A DNA stretch of 64,000 bases from Steinernema hermaphroditum. Taxonomy: Eukaryota; Nematoda; Chromadorea; Rhabditida; Steinernematidae. The stretch lies in assembly GCA_030435675.1 (NCBI GenBank), contig CM059625.1:3596001-3660000 (forward strand). The letters run 5' to 3'. Below are positions 11,085 through 21,127 of this stretch, one piece after another. Each line of letters begins with the position of its first letter. The first letter of the stretch is position 1. Under the pieces are notes generated by a model. That model was not told where the DNA came from. It did no database searches and worked only from the letters and a program-made list of their open reading frames with translations. The translations under genes and the position numbers were made by a program.

Positions 11085-11885
11085 GTTCGAGATCGTTCAT
11101 AAATGCTATTTGTTTCAGAGTCTTTGTCGGCTTCGTGAACGGCTGAGTAGTGGAATACGCCCTCGTAGATTACTTCAACAGTGCTGCCGCACAGCGTGGA
11201 TGGAGCGTGCACACTGCTCACCAATTTTGGCCAAAGTTGGTATGAAACAAACACTGCATCTTTTTTTACATATGCCATCTTTTAGGTTCATTTCTTAGGA
11301 CCTGAGCTGCTGAGCAACATCGAAGGCAATCCGGCACGCATCAACAGCGTCTGTCTGTTCACTCGTGAAGATGGCGTCGTCACCATCAGCGAAGACCGCG
11401 TCTTGCGCGTTTATCTCAAACGTGAAACTGGACAGTACTGGCCGAGCATTCATCAGCCGCTGCTTTTGGTGCCCACGGTGGTGCATTTGGATGAGCAGTC
11501 GTTGAGGTAAGTTCGACATTTTTGATTAATTTTCTTTGTTCATTTTAAATTTTATTTTTAAAGTTTGTACAGTTGTATTAATTCTCTTAACTCGAAATTT
11601 TTCTCATGTGCCTCGCGTCCGTTATTTTTAGGACTGTAATGGGAAATTTAAAACGATTTTTTATGGATATTCTATGGATATTCAACTGACGCGTTCGAAA
11701 TCGTTCATAAATGCTCTCTGTTTCAGGGTCTTCGTCGACTTCGTGAACGGCTAAGTAGTGGAATATGCCCTCGTAGATTACTTCAACAGTGCTGCCGCAC
11801 AGCGTGGATGGAGCGTGCACACGAACATCGTAACGGGAGTGATCTATGCGAGCGAATCGGACGTTGTGATTACCTGTAGTCGTGA
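11085..11885 (+). pseudogene. WDFY2-like WD40/FYVE gene fragments
   Basis: The exon at 11299-11506 encodes a WD40 segment with TREDGVVTISEDRVLRVYLK followed by RETGQYWPSIHQ. This closely follows the first WD repeat of WDFY2, an endosomal WD40-FYVE protein. A second block (VVEYALVDYFNSAAAQRGWS, then TGVIYASESDVVITCSRDN) at about 11725-11870 matches the next WD repeats. The same second block is repeated in shorter form at 11115-11215, upstream of the first, so exon order is scrambled by duplication. Both copies of that block carry a stop at the same place, right after FVNG (TGA in one, TAA in the other). No FYVE zinc finger is present. These are non-functional fragments. Confidence 0.65.
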
Positions 11886-12023
11886 CAACTGCTGAGTTTT
11901 CTCGCGCACTGCTCACCAATTTCGGCCAAAGTTAGTATGAAACAAACACTGGATCTTCTTCACATATGTGTCTTTTAGGTTCATTTATTTGTGCTACCTC
12001 GTACACTCCCCTTTGGCATACGA

Positions 12024-14820
12024 CCAGAACGGAGAAGTTCTTCCAAGATAAGTTGTGCGATATGGGATTAACTGAGTTAAAAAAGAGGTACAATTGGCTT
12101 ATTGGTTGATTTTATAGCACCGTTAAACATTTAGGTTACCGACAGTAAGGAGGCAGTCCGTATGGTTCACTCACACAATCGTATCGACAACAAGGCTGGA
12201 ATATTAAAGAACATATTAGAACGGATCGACGAATCAACTATTGTCGCTCTGCGAGAACCACTTATTACTATTTCCATCTTCTTCATCAAGGAATGCGAAA
12301 AAATTTCCATCTTTGTCCGCACTTTGCTGAACAAGCAGCACATTGCGATGATGGAAGATAAATTTCCACAGGTAAACATTTTAAGGTGATACATGATGCT
12401 TATAAATATTTCTATGTATAGATGTTGAACAATTCCGACGGTTCCTTCGGTGGCTGACGTTGTTAGGCATTTTAATGCCACTAACATTGAAGCCATCCAT
12501 AACTTTTTGTTCACAGAAAATGCTGATACGAATTATGCGGCTCTTGCTAAGATTGCCGAAACCATCTCGTCTGTTCAAGCGCACCAAATAAAGCGTATCG
12601 ACATTGGATGCTCGGCCTTGGTCGCCAAAATATCACTGCTTCCCACTGATCCTATGTAACGGCTCATTTTGCTCTTGAATCTTATTTAGTCTTTAGGTTG
12701 CGCGTGCTTGCAAACAGCGGAGAAGGTTCGTCATCAGTACTTTTCGTCGTTGCCGTAGAAGCCGAGGGAATTTGCTAAAAACGTGCCGAGCTTGTTACGC
12801 GAAGCTGAAAACGGATGCTCACTCATGTTTTTCTTCATCACCTGCTCTGAGACGGACGCTCAGTGCTAGCCTGGAAAGTGTACTCTCGAAAAACGAGATT
12901 GACCGAAAGATGATCATCAGCAAAAACGAGGCGCCGCCAAATTTGATTCGTTCAATTTCATTGGTCACTCAGTACAATTTGGAAATGTTCCGACTGACTG
13001 AACGGCGTGAATCGCTGTCCCGCCCAGATTCGATTTATCATCTGTTCGCTTATCGAAGGGCTCTCGTCACCCAAGTGTTTGTACGCCACTTGCTAGTTGC
13101 CCACAAGGACTGTACCGAAAATGACCTTTGTGCCCTCCTCGTTACTGCAGCGGAAGGAGCACGCGGTGAAATGCGCGTTTTTATTTTTTATCGTTGCCAG
13201 GTATTTATCAGCACACATGTCAATTAACAATGTTTTGTCTTTAGGGTGAAGACGACTTTGTTCGTGTGACATACACAAACGGCGCTGAATGAGTTGCTGT
13301 TGTTTCAGCTTACCACATCGTTAAGGGAGACGTGGTATGGTTTAAAACATATGCTTCAGAATGACGAACTGATTCCGTATAGTAATGCTCCTCATCACTG
13401 CTGCACGCGAAGTTATGCCTTTGAACGCCACACTCCGATTCTACAGTCTCATGTTCAGAAGAGGCGTCTGATTGCTCGAAATATTGGCATCACGTATGTG
13501 TATGATTTCCCCACATTATTCGAAACTGCTGTGGTGGTCCAATGAAATACGGAAAAGCCCGGATTTATACAAAAAGTGAGAGTTTTTTTCGGAATATAAG
13601 TGCATTCCATATTGTTTCAGGCAGATTGCTTTGCTGAGTGCTTCTCGTTCTCAGGCGCTGGCAAGCAGACAATGGGAACAAACTTATGGACGCTTACGAA
13701 TTAATAATGAAGCCTAACGGTCAACTCAACGTGTGCCGTGATGAGATTGAGTTGAAGAAGCGCGCCTCCACTGGTAGCAACAGCTGTGTTTCAAGTGGCT
13801 TGAGAAATGAAACCGTTTGCACCGGATAAACCGGCTGGAAGAACAGTGATTGTTGTTGCTAGCGACATTTCTTTCCGTAGTAGTTCCTACTCTATGGATG
13901 AGCACAATTTATACGCAAAAGTGGGACATATGTGTGCTTCTTTTTTATAATTCTCTCTCTGTTTCAGGCTAGCGTGTACAGCCGTAAAATCAACTGCGCT
14001 CGAGTATTCATAGCTGCCCTATGCCGATGGCGTTACTAAAATTGTTCGCTGGTTATCTTGCAGCTTATCAAGCCAAAGTCATGACAGCACTTGCATTTTC
14101 GATACCCATTCGTTTGATGAAATTATGTCAGGATAAGCAAAGACTTATAACTGGTATGTATTACACAAAATTGCTTTTACTGGGTAAATTTTAGGACGAG
14201 CTCGCTTGTTCGATCACCCCGTTCGTGTTGTTGCTGTAGCAACGCGTACTGTGAAGTCGTGGTCCTTGGTGGTCCAGCCACTCCGAATTCTCAAGCAAAC
14301 GTTGTGATGCAAGCAAGTCAACTTTGGTACCTTGATTCTGCCTACAAGGTTAGATGACAAACTTTTAACTTGGTACAGTTAAATAATTGACAGACCGCGA
14401 AAGCCATCAACGATTTCAACAGGGAAGGATTCCCTCTTGTCATTCTAGCGGAGGATTCATTAGAGGATTTGAGTGGTGGACAGAAAGGTAGTTGTTTCCT
14501 TTCTCTTCTCGAAATATCGCGCTCTTTTGTAGATGTGTTTGACATGGTATTGAAATAGGGTGCTGAAATAGTAGCTGCTTTGCAAACCTATGTTCAATCG
14601 TTTGTGATATACATGCCGCCTTTTCGGGGAATTACGAGGAGGAGCTTGGGCCGTGTTGGATCCGAAGATTAATACGACATGCATCGATTGCTGACCCTCA
14701 ATATCGGTATTCGCGAACCAGAATCAAGTATCGTGCACCGCAGCTGGAAGAGTTGACTTAAAGAGAAGACAATGAAGTTCAAAAACTGAAGCGATCGCTT
14801 GCAAATAGCACCAATGATTA
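12024..14820 (+). pseudogene. Acetyl-CoA carboxylase gene, broken copy C
   Basis: A partial direct duplicate of copy A. It begins where A has GAGAAGTTTTTCCAAGATAA (near 4278) and runs to the CAAATAGCACCAATGAT block (A near 6040). It includes the central block (12190-12370) and a longer block than A at 12850-13120. It also keeps the carboxyltransferase start missing from A: TYVYDFPTLFETAVVV near 13490, the MDAYELIMKPNGQLNVCRDE block near 13690, and VIVVASDISFRSSSYSMDE near 13850. The C-terminal block LAEDSLEDLSGGQKDVFDMV lies near 14445-14550. Stops and frame breaks are frequent (for example KxGAEIVAAL with a stop near 14555). Introns are retained. It ends abruptly against a copy of the start of the 6.6 kb gene. 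Confidence 0.8.
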
Positions 14821-14925
14821 GTGTTTTTGTTGTCCTCTTTCGTAAACCAATACGAATTTTCGTTTGCAGAATCGTCTTTGACCGGTCTACGTTCTGCAAG
14901 CGTAATTCGCCATCGTAAAATACAT

Positions 14926-15329
14926 TTATTTTAGCGGAGATGCCAAGTCATCCATGAGATCTGCAAAACGGGACAAAAGAAGCTGCCGCCGTAGGTCGTC
15001 CTTCACAAGCACAAATTTTTGTTCCGCTCGACGCATGAGAAGAAGCGCGTTTGCACGAGCGAGATTCGCTTTTGTCCACACCACAAAGCGTCGGGACGCC
15101 TCCTCCGCATTGACGATCTCATTGTGCTCTTCGGTGTAATTCTAAAACAGAGGGTTTTACTCGTGGGTATAATGTTATGGACACCTACTACATAATTCAC
15201 AATATAGTGTGGACCGTGCTTATGTTCGTACACATCTACAATTTTTGCTTGAATGTACACACATAGGTCGTCTCGTCGGGCTAGAATCAGCTGGCCTTTG
15301 TGGAAGTCAGCTGTTGTTTTGGAATCCAT
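14926..15329 (-). CDS. Small protein with a chromo-barrel/tudor-knot-like fold
   Basis: Two exons on the minus strand, 15329-15189 and 15141-14926, join in phase 0 across a 47-nt intron and give about 118 residues (MDSKTTADFHKGQLILARRD...LASPLK). Residues 10-65 (QLILARRDDLCVYIQAKIVD, then HYIVNYV, then NYTEEHNEIV) follow the layout of MRG/MYST chromo-barrel domains, where a Tyr/Trp-x-AK-I strand is followed by YxVHYxxWN...DEWV. Such domains read methylated histone tails, which is family knowledge. The aromatic cage is not fully kept here. The C-terminal half is a basic helix (RANALLLMRRAEQKFVLVKD). The call is moderate because the domain similarity is judged by eye. Confidence 0.5.
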
Positions 15330-15674
15330 TGTGGATGAATCTGAAAGTGTCTTGCAGCTAGGCGACAAGTGAATCACGTGCGCGATAAGTGTATGATGTG
15401 CAGGAAAAGATATCAAACTCTATCATCAACCCCACCTGGAAGCCGGGCGTTTACCAGATCATTGTTGTTTGCCATGGGAAAGCTGCGCTATTTTCTCTAA
15501 TAACACCGAATTAGTGTGGAAATTAGTGCTACGCTAAATCGCTAACAGCCGTCTGAAAATGATATTTCCTGCATTTGTGAGGCAGTACAATTCGGAGAGA
15601 ATACGAAAATTTCGATAACTGTCAACAACTCAGTTTAGATTCTACCGGCTATTTTAGTATGCCGTAAAAACACT

Positions 15675-16324
15675 GACAAGAAGCGATGGCAAATTGTCCC
15701 ACGCCGATTCGACTGAAATTTGGCAGCGAGATAGACATGACAAAGTGTAGAAAAACATGATAGGTTCCATCGATGAATGGAGGGATGAAGGTTTATTTCA
15801 TCGTTGATTTTATCTGCCGCAAAATATACGTTATTCTTGTCGGTCTTTGCCGTTTTTTTGGCTGGATTTCTAAGGTTTTTGGTATTTAGTAGCGATGCAC
15901 CGGAACGGAAACCGGAACGAACCGGAATCAGTCAGAAGGTCCGGGGTTCGAATCCACCTGCGAGCAAAACTTTTTTATTTTCGTATTTTCTTGACATAGC
16001 ATTCTGGAAACTGTTTGATTGTCTGATTCTACGTAAGCAAAATTTAAATATGCGGAAAAACATGCGGGAAAAGTACATAAAAAAAAGTTTTGCTCGCGGG
16101 TGGATTCGAACCCCGGGCCTTCTGACTGATTCCGGTTCGTTCCGGTTTCCGTTCCGGTGCATCCTTAGTATTTAGAGCTAACATTAACTAACAAGCGTGT
16201 CTTGCCGGTCAAAAAAGACAAAGACCAACAAGAGTACCGTAGATTTTGGGACGTCAGAGACATCAAGACGTTACAATTGCCGAGGAAAAAATCAACTATA
16301 AAGCAGTTTGGGAACTCTCCTTGT
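15675..16324. mobile_element. Foldback element, family 1 (interrupted)
   Basis: The left arm (from ACAAGAAGCGATGGCAAATT, including TGTCCCACGCCGATTCG and CTGAAATTTGGCAG) and right end (GCAGTTTGGGAACTCTCC then TTGT) match the ends of the element at 29167-29799. The interior is shorter and is split by a second element at 15890-16167. It has no coding capacity, so it is a non-autonomous inverted-repeat element. Confidence 0.7.
15890..16167. mobile_element. hAT-type MITE with tRNA-like arms, nested insertion
   Basis: Long terminal inverted repeats of about 85 bases run inward from TAGCGATGCACCGG on the left and end CCGGTGCATCCTTA on the right. The element is flanked by an 8-base direct duplication, GTATTTAG (15882-15889 and 16168-16175). 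An 8-bp target duplication and a TARNG-type terminus are hallmarks of hAT transposons. Each arm also contains GGTTCGAATCC, a perfect tRNA T-loop/B-box, and then GCAAAAC with a run of T. Removing the insert restores the TTTAGAGC junction seen in the sister element at 29.4 kb. Confidence 0.8.
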
Positions 16325-19210
16325 GGGCGGAAAGTGGAAAGGTGGAATGCGATTGGAATTTTCAGAAACGATTAACTTTGCATCATTGGGACTGGGAAAT
16401 CGTTTCGTTCGTTTCACACAGTGAGTAAAAGCTCTTCCAAAACAGGTCACTTCACATTATATTGACTAAGCAGGTCTATATAGATAAGCTAGTAGTTAAC
16501 TGTAAAAGAAATCAGAGATCAATGCAGCGTCACTTCAACACAAACTTTTGGAACTTTCGAAATAAACACGGAAGACAACAAACGCGAACGAAGAAGACAG
16601 CAAACATAAACAGTTGCGAAATTCCGCGGAGGAAAATACAACAAACTGTTCGCGGTGATTTTTTAAATAATTCCGCCTAGCAGCTCATATTTCATAACAT
16701 TCGGACAAAGAACACTTCTGCAAATTATCTCCATAAAGAGCCGCGGACACTTCAACAAAACGGCCGTGTTCCTCCCCTCCATTATGCTCCCGTGGTGCTC
16801 TTTTAAATGCGAATTGCAACGTATGTCCCAAAATGGAGGATCGTTTTTGTCAGTCAAATGACGTTGTCCGCGTGCCGACAAATGAGTCAACAACTCCAAC
16901 GTAAAGAGCGATTCTATAAATGAATCTTTAGCAAAAAGGCGATTGAGAATTTTCGCTGTTCACACATCAACATTTATAATGTACTAAATAATGGATATAA
17001 GGTCAATTCGAAGTATGAAGAAAAACAAGACAGATGCCAATTACGTTTGCCGGTAACTCTAGCGATACAACTACGTAGCTTCAGTAGCATTTGGACGACG
17101 TTACAACTACAACCAGGTTGCAACAGCAGAGTACTAAAAACAGCCTTGCAAATAGAGTGTTGCGAAAGGTTAGTGAAGAAAACAGACGACAACAAAACAG
17201 GTAATCTGGTGAGAACAATTTCTTCGAATTACGCGAAAAGTCCAAAACAGGAAAGTGTGGGAAAACCGGGCCTGCAGCACATACAACGACACAAACGACG
17301 CCGCAGTTTGTGGTCTTAGAAGCAGCAAGAAAACTGATGGTACAAGGGAGTTTCCTCAGCTCCAAGATAGCCGATCTCAGCGACAAACATAATAAGTCTA
17401 CTGCCCTACCCACAGCATAACTGCATAATGAGTACTTGGAATTCTAGGTAACACAGTCGAAGGTTAATCGCTCCACTCGAAAATGAGTTTTCAAGAGTGC
17501 ACAATCAGATGTGATCGCGCCAGCCTTTTTGTTTGTTATAGGAGATTATAAGACAAAAGAAAAGAAATCCGGGATTATGTTTGTCACGCACAGCATGTGG
17601 AACAATGAAGTGGAATGTAGTGTAATTAGTTTGGTTAGGACGACAATGGTGGGCACGAAGCCGCTACAACACTGTGTGAAAACGGAAAATATGCCATAAC
17701 GAACACAAGTGAATGACCTATGGTTTCTTCGAAAGGGTTTTGGAACGATCGCTTGCAGGGAAAACAGTGATCTATTCTATTCATCGTAGACGCCTTGCTC
17801 TAACAACCTTTGTATGGAAAAGGGGATGAGAATTCTATTGGGTAGATCCTCTAGATATGCGAAAGTTTATCTGTAACCCATTTCACTTCTATGCCACCAA
17901 GTGAACAAAATAATACTGTCCTTACATAGGGCGACTGACCTATGGAAGGACAGAACTAAAAAAAGATCGCAAGACTAGTTTAGTCTTAGATTACAGGTTA
18001 CGGTTCAATATCAGGTCAACCCAGCACTGTATTTTCGACCATATAGAAAAAAAGTGGCGATTAGTTCCTGAGAAAGTTCCTTTGCTAATCGTTAGTTTAC
18101 TAAGGCGGGGCTCTAGTCAAGGGGAAGGGATAAGGCTTGCACCGGGGCAGAGGTAAGCAAGCATCTGAGCATCTTAGAAGGATGAGTATGAACGGTGCAT
18201 GGGATGAGGCATGGATCGGGCAGTTGATTTGAGAATGGGTGGAATGGAGCGGTCGAGTCTAGACATAGACAGGGTCAGCAGGGTCACATCAGACAGGAAG
18301 CGTAAAGCTTGAAAGCATTGAGCATTTTGCATGGGAAAAAAAGCAAAAGCATTAAGCATAAAGCAACCTAGACGTGAAGGCCGCCGTAGGCGGCCTGAGC
18401 GGCTAGTTAGTTTACTAAGGCGGGGCTCTAGTCAAAAATGCGTGTGACGCAGACATTTTTTGCACTACTGTTCGCTACGGAATTCTAATCCAAGTAAACC
18501 AATCAAAAGTAGTCGTTAGGTAAGAGTGATCCTGAACTACAAGAAGTGTTAATGCTGCAGATGGGTCTCGATAAAGCATGAAATAATAGCTAAATGGAAA
18601 CCCAACTCGACCATACTGCTTGGCGCAAGCGTAAGCGATTAAACAGCGAGTACCCTGTTCAACAATAATTCATAGTTTGATGTTTTCCTGCGATGTTTAT
18701 CTCGTGCTGATGATAGTTATTAAACGTCCTAATCATGGTCATTTACTCTGTTGAGGATCTAGGTCGCTCCGAGCATCACTCGAAAAGCGAGGAGGAAGTG
18801 GTATTCACTACTTGTTTCTCTACTCAAAACGCTTGACAGGGCCAGGACAACGATAGTACCGTAATTATAAAATTTAACATTGAAAACAATAAGTTACTCC
18901 AAGAACTGATTTGAGCTAAGGCCATATCTCTATGTTACACCATGAAAGCAAAAAAAAAAAACGTGCTTAAACTACAGTAACCGGCGCGAGAATGATCCTG
19001 CAACGACGAAAAGACCGCGCGCGAGATTATGGGACTAGCGTGTCGGGTTATGTATCTTAAGTGTTTTGCGAAAAACAAGAAATAATATCTCCATACATCC
19101 ATGTCTCGGACATGGGTATGGTTCTTTATTAGGTCCATATACTGTACATACACAATATTATTATGGGAATTTGTCAGCTAGGTCCTCACCTGCCAAAAAG
19201 TGACTTTCAT
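16325..19210. other. Gene-poor interval
   Basis: No exon chain with consistent phase, no family motif and no RNA gene was found. Short open frames on both strands are AT-rich and look random. Two near-identical 30-base direct repeats (TTAGTTTACTAAGGCGGGGC) lie at about 18092 and 18406. A block at 19112-19205 recurs at 20993-21085. Confidence 0.5.
18090..18436. repeat. Pair of 30-base direct repeats flanking about 285 bases
   Basis: GTTAGTTTACTAAGGCGGGG followed by CTCTAGTCAA occurs at 18091-18120 and again at 18406-18435 with no visible change. Just before the second copy is a perfect short hairpin, AGGCCGCC-GTA-GGCGGCCT. The pair could be the ends of a small element or a local duplication. 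No terminal inverted repeat is seen. Confidence 0.55.
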
Positions 19211-19675
19211 TGCAATTAGTTCGCTTTTTGCAAAAGATTGGGAAACTGTGCATCTTTTTAGTAAAGCAAAAGCAGATATTATGACATTAATTGCGATTAG
19301 GCGAAGCACTTACCTTTCGATGACCTTTCAGCGCTGCTGACAAATAATGGCTCCGCCGTAGCCATAGCTTCAACCATCTTTCTCAACTTTCTTTTCGAAT
19401 ATCTACGCTTACTCAGTCCATGTTTCCCGCTCCGCCGAATCTCGTTGGCCGACTTGTCACCCATCAGTTCCCTATGATAAGGACTGACAGGAAACGTTCC
19501 TTCTTCGTGAGTGATGAGTTCGTTGGTGGATCCTGTGAAGTCCTTGCCTTGTTGAGCCTCTTCACTCTTCGGTGGATCCATGGTCCATGTTCCGTCGTTT
19601 CCAACGTAGGCCTCTGCTTGATTGGTCTTTGTTTTCGGGACTTCGCCTTTGTCCCGTTTCAAGTAGTTTTGTATT
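19211..19675 (-). pseudogene. Duplicated 3' piece of the 23-26 kb mucin-like gene
   Basis: This segment is almost the same as 23826-24290, including the intron-side sequence and the donor (AAGTGCTTCGCCTAATCG region). It covers the last 120 codons of the large Thr/Pro-rich exon of the neighbouring gene, including AYVGNDGTWTMDPPKSEEAQ. The rest of that gene is absent and the copy ends in unrelated AT-rich DNA near 19675. It is a partial segmental duplicate and probably not expressed. Confidence 0.75.
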
Positions 19676-19862
19676 TTTTAAACAATGCAGAAAATAACAG
19701 AATAATTAGAAAACAGTAGATTTTGAGGTGTGCTTCTATCGGTGGTGGTTGCTCTGCCGTCCCTCGCAGTAGTTTATGATGCGTGCGATGTTCTGAGAGC
19801 GTTCTGCGATGGGGATGCTGCGAGCCATCGTGAGGGTGACGTTTCGAAGGGCTTCGGCCACA

Positions 19863-20674
19863 TCAGGCGCTCCGCTGCTCCAAATCGACCAGAATGCTGA
19901 AGACCGAGGTAGGGAGCTGAAAGGGAAAATTGTTGCTTGTGCTGTCAGGACAAGGCGCTTACAGTCACTTGCACCATGTCGCGGCCAGTAAAGTTGTTGA
20001 CGGAGTTGTTTCCAGGGGTGCTGTGGACGAGAACTTCACCGGCACCAGGAGTGGAGTTTGGCAGATTGGCTCCGGGTAAGTTTGTGGAAGGAATTCGCGC
20101 CGTAGCGCGAGTAGCTCTGGTAGCCCGTGGCTTGTTGGTAGCGGTTCCAGTCGTCTTAGCACGGGCAGCTCTAGCAGGGCGGGAAGACGTCTTTTTGATG
20201 GAGGTCATGAGGCCGCCCAGAATCTAAGCCACAAAAGAGATAAAGAACAAACTGCGGAGATTCACCTTTTTCGAGATAGTGGAAGGCGAGTCGTTCAAAG
20301 AAAGCTGGACAATGTGGTCATCCACGTTCGCGTCTTCTTCATCCTCCTTGTGGACTCCATCAACGTTGTTCTCGGGAGTGTTGTTGGCAAGGACAGAAGC
20401 GCTGGCGATGGACGCGCCTTCAGGACCGATAGGCGGCGTCTTGACTCCTGAGGAGGGCAGGCCGTCGAAGTACATTCTGGGATCAGCGTTGCTCCGGTTA
20501 GGGTTGAGGAAGTCGTCACGACCAGGCTCTTGTCCACTTTTGCGAGCTGAAGCAGGGCGTCTGCGCTGAAGGGAAGAGATAAGGAAACGATGTACGACGT
20601 AGAGAACTAACCTTCTCTGCAGGAGCCAACGATGAGTCGTTTTTCTCGTTCACAACAAGTCCCTTGCGACCCAT
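19863..20674 (-). CDS. Basic Ser/Thr/Pro-rich protein, possibly borealin-like
   Basis: Four exons on the minus strand: 20674-20612, 20565-20266, 20223-19963 and 19916-19863, all phase 0, giving about 225 residues. The start is MGRKGLVVNEKNDSSLAPAE. The middle is acidic (EDEEDANVDDHIVQLSL). Then comes a very basic Ala/Arg/Thr/Lys tract (SSRPARAARAKTTGTATNKP). The end is GRDMVQVTLPTSVFSILVD. A basic N-terminal and linker region followed by a short beta-like segment recalls borealin/CSC-type chromosomal passenger proteins, but no diagnostic motif is certain. The +1 frame stays open past the stop (DVAEALRNVTLTMARSIPIA) to 19730, so the true C-terminus may be longer if one base is missing here. 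Confidence 0.45.
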
Positions 20675-20984
20675 CTTTCACCTGAAAGCAGTCTCTGTGA
20701 TACCTCACGAAAACCCTACACAAAACGCGATCGCACCGACCGATGCAGAGAGCAGCAGAGAGAGAATTGATTGAGACTGGGCGTTTTTAGGCCCACCGTG
20801 TCTGCATCTGCATGTCTAGACTATGTGTCTAGAGTCTAGACTGGGAAAGCTCCCACATCTGTCTACGAGACAGATGGGTGCGATTCTTTGGGCGTTGGGC
20901 GGAGATGATGGTGAGCTTTAAAGTCACAAAGGATTGTCAGCAAGTCGTTTGTACGAAACACACGAGTATCGGCGTTCCAGACCC

Positions 20985-21090
20985 TTTGACGGTCATGGTT
21001 CTTTATTACGTCCATATAATGTACATACACACTATTATTATGGGAATTTGTCAGCTAGGTCCTCACCTGCCAAAAAGTGACTCTCATTAT
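20985..21090. repeat. Dispersed copy of the 19.1 kb block
   Basis: GGTTCTTTATTACGTCCATA and GGGAATTTGTCAGCTAGGTC are shared, in the same order and spacing, with 19112-19205. The duplicated block includes the sequence just outside the exon relic at 19.2 kb. Several rounds of local duplication are therefore likely in 19-24 kb. Confidence 0.7.
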
Positions 21091-21127
21091 CACTTATTTA
21101 CAAATAATCACATGATTCCCTAGTTCC

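Noticed and set aside
15890..16167. Pair of convergent tRNA genes
   Set aside because: Only the 3' half-like sequence is present in each arm; the rest of the tRNA is absent and the arms are transposon inverted repeats.
18370..18400. Perfect short GC hairpin as a transcription terminator
   Set aside because: Bacterial-type terminators do not apply to this eukaryotic sequence; no gene ends here.
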